A DNA stretch of 64,000 nucleotides from Streptococcus sp. zg-86 (GTDB lineage: Bacteria > Bacillota > Bacilli > Lactobacillales > Streptococcaceae). A program made the position numbers and the translations under genes. This document shows, one piece after another, positions 32,175 through 41,547 of the stretch (within the stretch, counting starts at the first letter, position 1; each line of letters opens with the position of its first letter). The stretch lies in assembly GCF_017639855.1 (NCBI RefSeq), contig NZ_CP072115.1:992001-1056000 (forward strand), written 5' to 3'. A model generated the notes under the pieces. The model ran no database searches, was not told the DNA's origin, and saw nothing but the letters and a program-made list of their open reading frames with translations.

Positions 32175-34142
32175 CTATCTTTCAATAATGCGGTAATAAG
32201 CCCTACTTGTCCATTTGTAAATGATATAATACAGCAGGCAGATAAGGAGAATGGTTATGCCACTTACAGTATAAATCATCCTGTGTGAGGTTACGCCAAA
32301 CATGAGCAACATCTGCTTCAACATGGTAAGAGAGGCGATGAAGTGGAGAATGGCCATACCTAGTGGCATAAAGAAGACAAGTAAAACCTGAGAGTTAATG
32401 GTCTTTTTAACAGCAGTTTGGCTCATTCCAACCTCTTGAAGAATCTTGTAAGATTTCTTATCTTCATGCCCTTCAGAATACTGTTTATAGTAGATAATCA
32501 AGGCAGCCCCCAATAAGAAGCTGATTCCAAGCAAGAAGCCTGTAAAGAGGAAACCACCTACAAAACCTAGTATTTCATTTTGGAAGTCTTCTTTTTGGAC
32601 AACAAACCCCAGACTCTGACTACCGTCTTCTGTCATGAAATTTCCAGCAGTTGAGCCAACCAAGGCTTGAAATTCCTCACGGCTTAGATTGGTCTGGACT
32701 TGATAATTCACCAACTGTTCTCCTTCAGCCTTACTTTCTTTAAAGACTTGGACAAATTCTTGGAGTACCTGATCATTGCTGACGATAAGTAGAGCAGGAT
32801 TATAGGTGTTTAGCAAGTCAGAAACCTGAATATTTTGTACACCTTCTACGACGTCAAAGGTCTTTTTTCCAAGAACAACTGATTCCAGATGACTGGTCTG
32901 ATTTGGGCAGTAAAATCCAACTTGCTGCTCTTTTAACTCAGGAATTGTATTGCCCAATTTTCGAACATCTTCTTGGGTCATAATATACAAAGTGGTAAAT
33001 CCAGTAATAGAAGGATGATTCAGAGTCTCTTTATTTAAAGGAAGGGTCTTACTACCGTCATAGGAAATCGTTTCAGCAAAACTCAGATAACGGATACTAT
33101 CGTTTGCTTTTTCCGGATAGGTATCAAGCACCGCTTTCTGAAAAACTGCTTCTCCTTCTTGCCTGCTTTGAACGTGGTAGGTAATGCTACTTTCTTTCGG
33201 AAAGAGCACATCCATAGTATTTGTCATATTAGTATAGAGCGACGTAGTTGTTGCAATCGTCACAAAGGCCATAATAGCAAGAATAGTAATATTGGCAAGC
33301 CCTGTTGCGTGCTGTTTCATACGGAAAATCATCTGGGATGTTGCGATGAAATGTTCCGGTGTATAGAAATACTTCTTCTGCTTGCGACGACGTTTCAAAT
33401 ACCAAGCAATAAAACTAATATAAAAGAGATAGGTTCCTGCAATGACAAATAAAACCGCAATAAAGAAGCTGTATAAAACGACAATCGGCGTAACTTGACT
33501 AGATGAAAGAGATAGATAATACCCTACACCAAGACAAATGAGGGCCAAAATGGCAAGAAGACTATTCCCTCTTGGCTCTTTCTCACCTTCTTCTTTACTT
33601 TTAAATAAAATGAGAGGAGATGAGAACTGTACTTTATAAATAGTTAAGAGTTCCAAAAGGAAAAATATCCCTGAGAAAATAAGGCTATTGAGGAAAAGAG
33701 CTAGGAAAGAGATTTCAAAATGCAGATTGGTTCCATGGAGTAGATTGACAAAAATCAAGTACATTAGGTTGGCAAATGCTACACTCAAGATACTTCCTAG
33801 AACAATGACCAGAATAAGAATCATCAGCAATTCAAGCGTTGCAATCAGGGCCAGCTTTTTCTTATTCATGCCAAGCATATTGTATAAACCAAATTCCCTA
33901 CCACGCTGCTTCATTAGGAAATTAAAGCTATAGATTTCCATGATAAGAGAAAAAATCGTAAGAACTCCACTACCTAAACCAAGCGCTAGCGCTCCTGTTC
34001 CCATTGTTTTTGCAATAGGACTTAGCATCAAGAGGATAATCGAACAATTCAGGACGAAAAGGACTAAAGTCGCTAGAATAAAGGGCGCAAAAGTTTGAAA
34101 GGATTTCTGAATATTTCCATAAGCTAATTTGAGATAGAACAT
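32175..34142 (-). CDS. BceB-type ABC transporter permease
   Basis: A 655-residue permease with about ten transmembrane segments. It has an N-terminal TM1, a group of three, a further group, then a large extracellular domain (about residues 300-520: MDVLFPKESSITYHVQSRQEG ... ), and a C-terminal FtsX-like set of helices. The large extracellular domain binds peptide antibiotics such as bacitracin or lantibiotics, and the transporter signals to BceS. It starts 3 nt after the ATPase gene. Confidence 0.9.
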   Translation of the reverse strand: MFYLKLAYGNIQKSFQTFAPFILATLVLFVLNCSIILLMLSPIAKTMGTGALALGLGSGVLTIFSLIMEIYSFNFLMKQRGREFGLYNMLGMNKKKLALIATLELLMILILVIVLGSILSVAFANLMYLIFVNLLHGTNLHFEISFLALFLNSLIFSGIFFLLELLTIYKVQFSSPLILFKSKEEGEKEPRGNSLLAILALICLGVGYYLSLSSSQVTPIVVLYSFFIAVLFVIAGTYLFYISFIAWYLKRRRKQKKYFYTPEHFIATSQMIFRMKQHATGLANITILAIMAFVTIATTTSLYTNMTNTMDVLFPKESSITYHVQSRQEGEAVFQKAVLDTYPEKANDSIRYLSFAETISYDGSKTLPLNKETLNHPSITGFTTLYIMTQEDVRKLGNTIPELKEQQVGFYCPNQTSHLESVVLGKKTFDVVEGVQNIQVSDLLNTYNPALLIVSNDQVLQEFVQVFKESKAEGEQLVNYQVQTNLSREEFQALVGSTAGNFMTEDGSQSLGFVVQKEDFQNEILGFVGGFLFTGFLLGISFLLGAALIIYYKQYSEGHEDKKSYKILQEVGMSQTAVKKTINSQVLLVFFMPLGMAILHFIASLTMLKQMLLMFGVTSHRMIYTVSGITILLICLLYYIIYKWTSRAYYRIIER

Positions 34143-34145
34143 ACC

Positions 34146-34898
34146 TTACTCACCTCCTAGAAGTGCAGACATGCTGAGTGAGATTTCCTTGGCGAAATCG
34201 CCACTTGATTTATTAGCCTTATAAAGCTGATGAAAAATCCGGCCGTCCTTGATAAAGAGGACTCGTCTAGCATGACTAGCTGCATTGGCTGAATGGGTTA
34301 CCATTAGAATGGTTTGACCTGCGGTATTGATTTCTTCAAAGAGAGTTAATAGATCTTCTGAATTACGATAGTCAAGTGCTGCTGTTGGCTCATCAGCAAG
34401 AATCAATTGCGGTTGGGTAATCAAACTGCGGGCAATGGCTATTCGCTGCTTTTGTCCACCTGAAAGTTCAAAGGGACGCTTGTTGAGCAAGTCTTCGATC
34501 CGTAAGCTTGGAGCAAGTTGCGCTAGTCGTGCTTCCATTTCGTGATAGGATTTTCTTGCCAATACCAGTGGCAGAAAAATATTATCACGTATTGACAGGG
34601 TATCCAATAAATTAAAATCTTGGAAGACAAATCCGAGGTTGCGCAGGCGGAAATCCGCTAGTTGGCTTTCCTTGATTTTGGTAATGTCTTGATTTTTGAG
34701 AATAACATTGCCATTGCTTGGTTTATCAAGGGTAGCCAGGATATTGAGTAGGGTTGTCTTGCCAGAGCCACTTTCTCCCATGATTGCAATAAATTCTCCT
34801 TCTTCGACCTTAAAATCGACATCTTGAAGGGCGCGTGTTTCTTCTTTTGAAAAACGGGTACGATAGATTTTTTCTAAATGATTGATTTCTAAAAACAT
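34146..34898 (-). CDS. BceA-type ABC transporter ATPase
   Basis: About 250 residues from ATG 34898 (MFLEINHLEKIYRT), with GGAG 5 nt before; the frame extends upstream to 34958 without a better site. Walker A is GESGSGKTT, the signature FELSGGQKQRIAIARSL, Walker B LILADEPTAALD and the H-loop VTHS. It powers the BceAB exporter/sensor that removes cell-wall-active peptide antibiotics. First gene of the operon. Confidence 0.93.
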   Translation of the reverse strand: MFLEINHLEKIYRTRFSKEETRALQDVDFKVEEGEFIAIMGESGSGKTTLLNILATLDKPSNGNVILKNQDITKIKESQLADFRLRNLGFVFQDFNLLDTLSIRDNIFLPLVLARKSYHEMEARLAQLAPSLRIEDLLNKRPFELSGGQKQRIAIARSLITQPQLILADEPTAALDYRNSEDLLTLFEEINTAGQTILMVTHSANAASHARRVLFIKDGRIFHQLYKANKSSGDFAKEISLSMSALLGGE

Positions 34899-35248
34899 AA
34901 AAACTCCTTTTCCTTTTGCAGTATGTATTTGTAGGAGAAAGATGACCTTGCTTGACATGAGGACTTTGAAGGTATGCGACTGCTATTCATAGTGCTTGCT
35001 TGGGCTCCTTCAACTAGTACTTCTCCTACTTCCTTTTATGCTTTTATTATACTCTTGTTTCATAGAGCCTTACCTTACAGACTTGTCACTCTACCTTACA
35101 ATTTTGTAATATTCGTCAAAAATGAACATCTGATGTCGTTGTCTAATCAGATGTTGATTGTTATAGAGTATAAGATTTTGCAATCGCTCATTTTCTTTCT
35201 TAGAGTATACCATAAAAAAACTCGCCTGCTAAGCGCAGGACGAGCTTT
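34899..35248 (-). promoter_or_regulatory. bce operon control region with two BceR-like operators
   Basis: Two 14-bp inverted repeats, TTACA-GACT-TGTCA (35075-35088) and TTACA-ATTT-TGTAA (35096-35109), start 21 bp apart, two helical turns. The - strand -10 is TATAAT (+ strand ATTATA, 35046-35051). Its -35 is poor and lies against the proximal operator, as for an activator-dependent promoter. Near 35221-35255 is a short hairpin (GCTCG...CGAGC) with a T-run for the upstream ATP-grasp gene. No gene is seen. Confidence 0.75.
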
Positions 35249-36415
35249 TTAGGAGCGAGTTTGACTGATATAAGCAATCATATCATCAAGTTCTTTTCGA
35301 CTGTCCGTTGTGAGAAGGTAGATTGTATCTCCCTGGAGAGCAGCAAAGGCGCGTGGCATGCGTTTTTCCATTTTTAGTTGATTGGCATAGTGCTCACGCA
35401 ATTCCTCTTCACTATGTTGATACTGGGTTTGGTCACGACGTGTAATAGCAAGACAGTACTGAGGAGCAAAGCGACGTTCAGCTACTTCTTCTCCTGCCAC
35501 AATACTAGCGTAATCACGGTACAAATCAATCGAATGAGCAAAGTTATAAACGTCTACTGTAAAACCGCCTGCAGGACGATTATTGTACTCAATCGCAATA
35601 TAGTCATCGCCTTCACGGAAAAATTCAATATGGAAGAAGCGCTCTTTCATGCCAAAGGTTTTGACAATCGAACGACCATAGGCTTGGAGTTTTGGATCGA
35701 TTGTTTTCAAAATGTAGTAAGCATTGTCTTTTTGACCTTCTAAAAGCTCAAGCGGAGTATAGTGGTAATCAAAGGTTGTTTCAAAGACAATATTTCCTTC
35801 AGCATCTATTAAGCCATCGTAGGTACAAATTTCACTTGAATGAACGAATTTTTCAAAGAAATAGACGGTTTCATGGTCCCATTGCTCTGCAAAATGATCA
35901 ACATCTGCTAGGCTGGTCAATTTGTAAGTTGCTGCTGCACCGACCCCATTATCCGGTTTAGCAATCATCGGAAGACCAATTGTTTTCACTGCTCTAGCAA
36001 TGTCTTTTTCAGTCTTTATGACCTGACCAGGAACGACTGGAACACCTGCTTGCTTGAAATATTTCTTCATTTTTGATTTGAACTTGGTCTTCCGCAGGTG
36101 TTTTGGCTTAGCACCAAAGACATGGAATTGCTCTCGCAAAACTGCATCATTTTCTAGCCAATATTCATTGTGGGATTCGATTCGGTCAATTGGTCCGTGC
36201 CTATAGAATAAAAAGGCAACTGCACGCTTGACTTCCTCAATATCTTCCAGATTTTCGACACGGAAATACTCTGTTAATGCCCCTTGTAAATCAGGACCCA
36301 ACTGTTCATATGGCTCTTGACCAATTCCCAAGACATTGATTCCTTTTTTAGCCAATTCAAGCGTAAAGGGTTGAAAATTTTCAGGATAATAGGGCGAAAT
36401 AACAATGAAATTCAT
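35249..36415 (-). CDS. ATP-grasp carboxylate-amine ligase family protein
   Basis: A 388-residue protein. The N-terminal domain (MNFIVISPYYPENFQPF) is Rossmann-like; the central ATP-grasp core has GLPMIAKPDNGVGAAATYKL (ATP loop with Lys), FFEKFVHSSEI and C-terminal IEYNNRPAGGF (metal-binding Glu/Asn). Such enzymes join a carboxylate to an amine via acyl phosphate; the substrates are unknown here. Last of a three-gene operon with two esterases (14 nt from the nearest), so it may act on the same metabolite. Confidence 0.82.
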   Translation of the reverse strand: MNFIVISPYYPENFQPFTLELAKKGINVLGIGQEPYEQLGPDLQGALTEYFRVENLEDIEEVKRAVAFLFYRHGPIDRIESHNEYWLENDAVLREQFHVFGAKPKHLRKTKFKSKMKKYFKQAGVPVVPGQVIKTEKDIARAVKTIGLPMIAKPDNGVGAAATYKLTSLADVDHFAEQWDHETVYFFEKFVHSSEICTYDGLIDAEGNIVFETTFDYHYTPLELLEGQKDNAYYILKTIDPKLQAYGRSIVKTFGMKERFFHIEFFREGDDYIAIEYNNRPAGGFTVDVYNFAHSIDLYRDYASIVAGEEVAERRFAPQYCLAITRRDQTQYQHSEEELREHYANQLKMEKRMPRAFAALQGDTIYLLTTDSRKELDDMIAYISQTRS

Positions 36416-36429
36416 ATAAGATCACCTTT

Positions 36430-37176
36430 CTATAAATCTAGTGTACGTAGGAAATAAGGCATCTGCTTTCTCCACCATACCCAATCATGAGCCACATCGC
36501 TTCCCCATTCATCAAACCAGGCAGGGATATTTTTCTCGGCAAAGGCTGCTTTGAGAGTGTAAAAACTTGGCAGACCATCCTGTTCCCAATCCCCAAGACC
36601 AGAGCAGACAATGATGTCAGATTGGCGATAGCGATCAATAAACCAACCATCATTTTGGTTCCAAATGTAATCCGCAGGGGAATTTTGGTAAACGGCATCA
36701 TCTTGGCCATAGTCTTGGTTCCCATTAAAGAAACGGGCATCATATACACCAGAAAGCGCAATGACCTTATTAAACACATCAGGATGTTGCAAGAAGAAGT
36801 TCAAGGCATGGTAAGCCCCCATCGAACAACCAGTTGTCATCATTGGCTCAAACCAGTCTGTCTGATGTTTGATAAAAGGAATAGCTTCTTCAATCACATA
36901 CCGTTCGTAAGCACGATGCGCTTCTGCACGATCGTGTATTGGCTTCCAATCTGCCAACCAGCTCTCTTTATCAACGCTAGTTAGGGTAAAAAACTGTACT
37001 TTTCCAGCTTCAATGGATCCTTTACAAGCCTCAATCATGCCAAAATCGGCATATTCGGTATAGGAACCGCCTGATGAAGCAAAAACAACGACTGGAATAC
37101 CAGCATGTCCATAGCGATTGAGATTCATCTCTCGACCTAAATTCCCTGACCAATGACTTAAAAATTCTACGTGCAT
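36430..37176 (-). CDS. Esterase-family alpha/beta hydrolase
   Basis: A 248-residue PF00756-like esterase. TTGCSMGAYHALNF (about residues 117-130) has the nucleophile Ser in G-C-S-M-G; SDVAHDWVWWRKQMPYFL at the end has the catalytic His; an Asp is expected near CSGLGDWEQ. No signal peptide, so cytoplasmic. Lies 12 nt after the second esterase gene and 14 nt before the ATP-grasp gene. Substrate unknown. Confidence 0.82.
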   Translation of the reverse strand: MHVEFLSHWSGNLGREMNLNRYGHAGIPVVVFASSGGSYTEYADFGMIEACKGSIEAGKVQFFTLTSVDKESWLADWKPIHDRAEAHRAYERYVIEEAIPFIKHQTDWFEPMMTTGCSMGAYHALNFFLQHPDVFNKVIALSGVYDARFFNGNQDYGQDDAVYQNSPADYIWNQNDGWFIDRYRQSDIIVCSGLGDWEQDGLPSFYTLKAAFAEKNIPAWFDEWGSDVAHDWVWWRKQMPYFLRTLDL

Positions 37177-37188
37177 CTATTTATCTCC

Positions 37189-38013
37189 TTACCATTTTTC
37201 ACTTAAAAATCGCAGACAATCGGGTAGGTATTTTGCCCAAGCCTCTTCATTGTGAATAGCACCTGAAATAACCTCTAGCGTGAGATTGTCTAATTCCACT
37301 CCTCCCGCAATCAACTGGCGATAATAGGAAAGTGATGAGTGGATATAGGCTTGCTTGATGTTGCCTGCCATTAATGTTTTATCAGTATCATCTGCTTCTT
37401 CTGTCCCTACATAAATATAGACACGTTGCTCCTTGTCTAGCTCTTGGCGCTCAATATAGCGATCAAAAGCTTCTTGGTGGAGCCAGTTAGCAGATGAAAA
37501 GACCCCCAAGCAACCAATCTGGTCTTGATAGGCCAAGCCCATAAATTGGGTAATATTGCCACCTAATGAAGACCCAATCATGGCTGTATGGGCCTTGTCA
37601 GCCTTAGTACGGTAGGTACTATCGATAAAGGGTTTGACTACTTCCATGACAAATTCAGCATATTCTGTTCCCTTACCACCAAATTGAACACCGGGAATAT
37701 TGAGTTCTTTATATTTCCAAGCAGAATATTCGTTCATGCGCTGGAAACCGTCGTTGTCAATAGCGACAACAATCATCTTGGCGATGTCAGGATTGCGTTT
37801 AATCGTCGGAATCACCTTCCAAGAATGCCCACTAAAGGCCTCCTTGCTATAAAGGACATTTTGCCCGTCATGGAAGTAGACGACAGGATAGGTTTGATCC
37901 GTATCGGTTTCATAATTTTTGGGGAGCAAAACACGGACACGCCGCTTCTCCTTTGAATAGGGAACCTCCAATTCGTGGGTTTTCATCTCAAGATAAAAGT
38001 AAGACTTATTCAT
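37189..38013 (-). CDS. Esterase-family alpha/beta hydrolase, first gene of the operon
   Basis: About 274 residues, from the second of two adjacent start codons (GTG ATG). PVVYFHDGQNVLYS gives the oxyanion-side HDG loop; AMIGSSLGGNITQFMG the nucleophile Ser in G-S-S-L-G-G; GAIHNEEAWAKYLPDCLRFL the catalytic His. This is an Esterase D/Fes-like PF00756 enzyme. Two related esterases in tandem with an ATP-grasp ligase suggest hydrolysis of an ester-linked metabolite followed by ligation, but this is inference. Confidence 0.82.
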   Translation of the reverse strand: MNKSYFYLEMKTHELEVPYSKEKRRVRVLLPKNYETDTDQTYPVVYFHDGQNVLYSKEAFSGHSWKVIPTIKRNPDIAKMIVVAIDNDGFQRMNEYSAWKYKELNIPGVQFGGKGTEYAEFVMEVVKPFIDSTYRTKADKAHTAMIGSSLGGNITQFMGLAYQDQIGCLGVFSSANWLHQEAFDRYIERQELDKEQRVYIYVGTEEADDTDKTLMAGNIKQAYIHSSLSYYRQLIAGGVELDNLTLEVISGAIHNEEAWAKYLPDCLRFLSEKW

Positions 38014-38266
38014 CACATTCTCATTTCCATTTCAATTAAGACTAGTATAGCATACTTTTGATGAAATATTCAGAAAATTTAGTTATTATTTTTAAAAATA
38101 GTCAGAAAAAACGAACGAAATTCCTCAAAATCCCTTGTCATTCCTTAAAAAACTGTCTATCCTCATTGGTAAAGATGAGGGTTTGCTAGGGAACATAGAC
38201 CAGCTCTATCTAGCTCAAGAGCAAAAAGAAGCCAAGCATCTACTGCTCAGCTTCGTTTCACTTGTC

Positions 38267-39676
38267 TTACAAGTTTTCACCATTGCTTGCAATCACATCG
38301 CGATACCAGAAGAATGATTTTTTCCGATATCGCTCCAAATCACCACTTCCATCATCATGTCGATTAACATAAATCAAACCATAGCGTTTGGACATTTCTG
38401 CAGTAGACATCGACACACAATCAATACAGCCCCAAGATGTGTAGCCCATAATCTCTACCCCATCCAAAATCGCTTCTTTTACTTGTGCTAAATGCTTGTG
38501 CATATAATCAATACGGTAATCATCAAGAACCGTCATTGTCCCGTCTGCACCAACAACTAGTTCGTCTTTGGCTCCCAGACCATTTTCAACAATGAATAAG
38601 GGAATTTGATAGCGGTCATAGTAACGATTGAGTACCAAGCGTAGACCAATTGGATCAATCTGCCAACCCCAATCAGAGGCTTCCAAAAATGGGTTGCTTA
38701 AACCACCTAAGATATTGCCACGTCCTGAAGCATATTTGCTCTTGTCAAAGGCTTCAGTAATACTCATGTAATAGCTGAAAGATAAGAAATCGACAGGATA
38801 GTTTTTCAACAGTTCAGCATCCCCTTCTTCAAATTGAATCTCAATTCCATGCTCCTTGAAGAATCGGTTAGCATATTTCGGGTATTCTCCACGAACATGA
38901 ATATCAGAAAAGAGATAGTTCAAATTCTCAAACTGATGAGCAGCCAAGACATCTTTGGGGTCAGAAGTCATTGGATAAGCTGGCATAGCAAGTACCATAC
39001 AACCGACTTTAAAATCTGGATTGATTTCATGAGCTAGTTTGGTCACTAAGCTAGAAGCAACCAATTCGTGGTGGATTGCCTGATATAAATCCTGTTTTGT
39101 CAATTGCTCTTTTGGAATATCAATACCACCGCTGGTAAATGGGAGTTCTAACACAGAATTCACTTCATTAAACGTAAGCCAATAACGAACCTTATGTTTA
39201 TACCGTTCAAACACTGTGCGGGCATATTTTTCAAACAAGCCAATCATGTCTCGATTGATCCATCCGTGATACTGGCGTGCAAGATAGAGTGGTGTTTCAT
39301 AATGTGACAGAGTCACCAATGGTTCAATGCCATATTTATGAAGTTCATCGAATAAATCATCATAAAATTGGAGACCAGCTTCATTTGGCGTTTCTTCATC
39401 TCCATTTGGAAAAATACGGCTCCACGAAATAGATGTCCGAAAGACCTTAAATCCCATTTCTGCCATTAGAGCGATGTCTTCCTTGTAGCGATGATAAAAA
39501 TCGATACCGTCAAGTTTTAAATTATCTGGAGTAGGAGACTCTGTCCAAGCTCCAAGACCCCCATTTGGTAGTACATCTTGCACAGAAAGTCCTTTTCCGT
39601 CGACGTTATAAGCTCCTTCAACTTGGTTAGCAGCTAATGCGCCACCCCATAGAAAATTTTCTGGAAATACTCCCAT
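38267..39676 (-). CDS. bglA: 6-phospho-beta-glucosidase, glycoside hydrolase family 1
   Basis: A 469-residue GH1 enzyme. LTFNEVNSV has the acid/base Glu and FIVENGLGA the nucleophile Glu. SKRYGLIYVNRH supplies the Ser-Lys-Tyr phosphate-binding set that separates 6-phospho-glucosidases from plain glucosidases. It splits phosphorylated beta-glucosides such as salicin or cellobiose 6-phosphate delivered by the PTS. Third gene of licT-bglP-bglA, 10 nt after bglP. Confidence 0.93.
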   Translation of the reverse strand: MGVFPENFLWGGALAANQVEGAYNVDGKGLSVQDVLPNGGLGAWTESPTPDNLKLDGIDFYHRYKEDIALMAEMGFKVFRTSISWSRIFPNGDEETPNEAGLQFYDDLFDELHKYGIEPLVTLSHYETPLYLARQYHGWINRDMIGLFEKYARTVFERYKHKVRYWLTFNEVNSVLELPFTSGGIDIPKEQLTKQDLYQAIHHELVASSLVTKLAHEINPDFKVGCMVLAMPAYPMTSDPKDVLAAHQFENLNYLFSDIHVRGEYPKYANRFFKEHGIEIQFEEGDAELLKNYPVDFLSFSYYMSITEAFDKSKYASGRGNILGGLSNPFLEASDWGWQIDPIGLRLVLNRYYDRYQIPLFIVENGLGAKDELVVGADGTMTVLDDYRIDYMHKHLAQVKEAILDGVEIMGYTSWGCIDCVSMSTAEMSKRYGLIYVNRHDDGSGDLERYRKKSFFWYRDVIASNGENL

Positions 39677-39686
39677 TGTTTCCTCC

Positions 39687-41531
39687 TTATAAAATAGCTA
39701 GTATGTCTTCTCCTGCCTCAACAGTTGCTTTTTCATTCATTGGTAAAACATCTAAAAAGTTTTGAGTATTGGTTACGATAATTGGTGTTGTGACATCATA
39801 TCCTTTGTCAATAAGCGAGGCAATATCGACTTCAAGAAGAACATCTCCTTTTTGCACTTTGTCCCCTTCTTTTACAAAACTTGTAAAGCCTTCACCGTTT
39901 AGATTAACAGTCTCTAATCCGACATGGATTAGTACTTCTACTCCGTCCTGGCTAATCAACCCAATGGCATGTTTAGAAGGAAAGACAGAGGCAATCACTC
40001 CATCAATAGGGGAAACGACTTTTCCATTTGAAGGGACAATAGCAATCCCCTCACCGAGTAATTTACCTGCAAAGGTTTCATCATTAACTTGTTCAAGTGG
40101 AAGAAGGGTTCCTTTTAAAGGCGAAGCAATCTTTTTTTTGTTTGACACACCTGTTGGAACATTTTCCAAAGCAGATGGCTGTACTTCCTCATCAATACCC
40201 AAAATGTAAGCAATAATGAAAGTGATAACAACACTTAAAGCTGTTGCAATCAAGGCATTTGTAAAGTTGGCTGGCTGATCAGCATTGATAAATTGTGGTA
40301 AGGCAATCAAAGATGGTACTGCAAACAAGAAAGATTTTATTCCGACAATTCCAGCAAACAATCCTGCAACACCACCACCAATCATCGCTGCATAAATTGG
40401 TTTCTTGTATTTCAAGGTAACCCCATAAAGAGCTGGTTCTGTAATTCCGGCTAAAAGAGCTGAAAAACCTGCTGCAAAAGCGACTTGTTTGGTATTTGGA
40501 TTTTTACTTTTTAGGGCTACTGCCATAGAAGCTGCTCCTTGAGCCAGGTTAGCTCCAAGCATAGCTGGTAAAATGAGTACATCAGGTGTTGCTACAGAAG
40601 CTGCTAGGAAAATCGGAGCAAAGGCCCAATGCATTCCTGTCATAACGATAAATGGCATGATAGCCCCTAAAATTGCCAAGGTCAACCAACCTGCTGTTCC
40701 ATACATTTGCTGAATGAGGGTAGATAGTCCTTCTCCTACAATCACTCCAATAGGACCAACTACAACTAAGGCAATAAAACCTGAAATAAGTAAGACAATC
40801 GTTGGTTGTAAGAAACTTTTGGTCACAGCTGGTACAACTTTATTAACCGCTGTTTCAATATATTTCATCAACCAAACCATAATGAGAATTGGAATAACAG
40901 ATGATCCGTAATTAGCTGGTGTAACTGGAGCACCAAAGAGAGCCATAGGATTCGCATCTGCTACCATTTGTACAAAATTTGGATGAAGCAAAATTCCTGC
41001 TACAGACATCGCTAAAATTGGTGTAACATTGAGCTTTTTCGAAGCTGAAAATGCTAGGAAGATCGGCATGAAATAGTAGGGCGCATCACCAAAGATACTC
41101 AAAAAGGAAATTGTTTGTGAATCAGCAGACAACAATCCCAACATTGGGAGAATAATCACAAGAACCTTAAGCATTCCGCCACCCAGCATTGCTGGAATTA
41201 AAGGAGTCATGGATCCGGCAATATACTCAATAATGTTACCGAAAACAGATCCTTTCTTTTCGGTAGAAACAGGCTGTTCGCCACCAAAGTTCCCCAATTT
41301 TACAAAGGCTTGATAATAGTTAGCTACATCATTTCCCAAAATCACTTGGTACTGGCCGTTTTTACGCATCACACCCATGACATTAGGAATGTTTTTAACA
41401 ACCGCATCCGAAACCAGTTCTTCATCTTTTAAAACAAGGCGTAGTCGAGTGACACAGTGAGTTGCACTCGCAACATTTGCTTCTCCTCCGACTGCTTTTA
41501 AAATAGCTTCAGCAGTATCTTTATATTTCAT
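39687..41531 (-). CDS. bglP: PTS beta-glucoside transporter, EIIBCA fusion
   Basis: About 614 residues from the second of two adjacent ATG codons, better spaced from GGAG. IIB at the N-terminus has ATHCVTRLRL with phospho-Cys; IIC (about 105-440) has many transmembrane segments and GITEPALYGVTLKYK, the conserved substrate motif; IIA at the C-terminus has LIHVGLETVNL with phospho-His. It imports and phosphorylates beta-glucosides. Lies 16 nt after licT. Confidence 0.94.
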   Translation of the reverse strand: MKYKDTAEAILKAVGGEANVASATHCVTRLRLVLKDEELVSDAVVKNIPNVMGVMRKNGQYQVILGNDVANYYQAFVKLGNFGGEQPVSTEKKGSVFGNIIEYIAGSMTPLIPAMLGGGMLKVLVIILPMLGLLSADSQTISFLSIFGDAPYYFMPIFLAFSASKKLNVTPILAMSVAGILLHPNFVQMVADANPMALFGAPVTPANYGSSVIPILIMVWLMKYIETAVNKVVPAVTKSFLQPTIVLLISGFIALVVVGPIGVIVGEGLSTLIQQMYGTAGWLTLAILGAIMPFIVMTGMHWAFAPIFLAASVATPDVLILPAMLGANLAQGAASMAVALKSKNPNTKQVAFAAGFSALLAGITEPALYGVTLKYKKPIYAAMIGGGVAGLFAGIVGIKSFLFAVPSLIALPQFINADQPANFTNALIATALSVVITFIIAYILGIDEEVQPSALENVPTGVSNKKKIASPLKGTLLPLEQVNDETFAGKLLGEGIAIVPSNGKVVSPIDGVIASVFPSKHAIGLISQDGVEVLIHVGLETVNLNGEGFTSFVKEGDKVQKGDVLLEVDIASLIDKGYDVTTPIIVTNTQNFLDVLPMNEKATVEAGEDILAIL

Positions 41532-41547
41532 CATGTTCTCCTTTATT

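Noticed and set aside
38135..38317. 60-residue ORF between the esterase operon and bglA
   Set aside because: Its end overlaps bglA on the opposite strand and it has no ribosome binding site.
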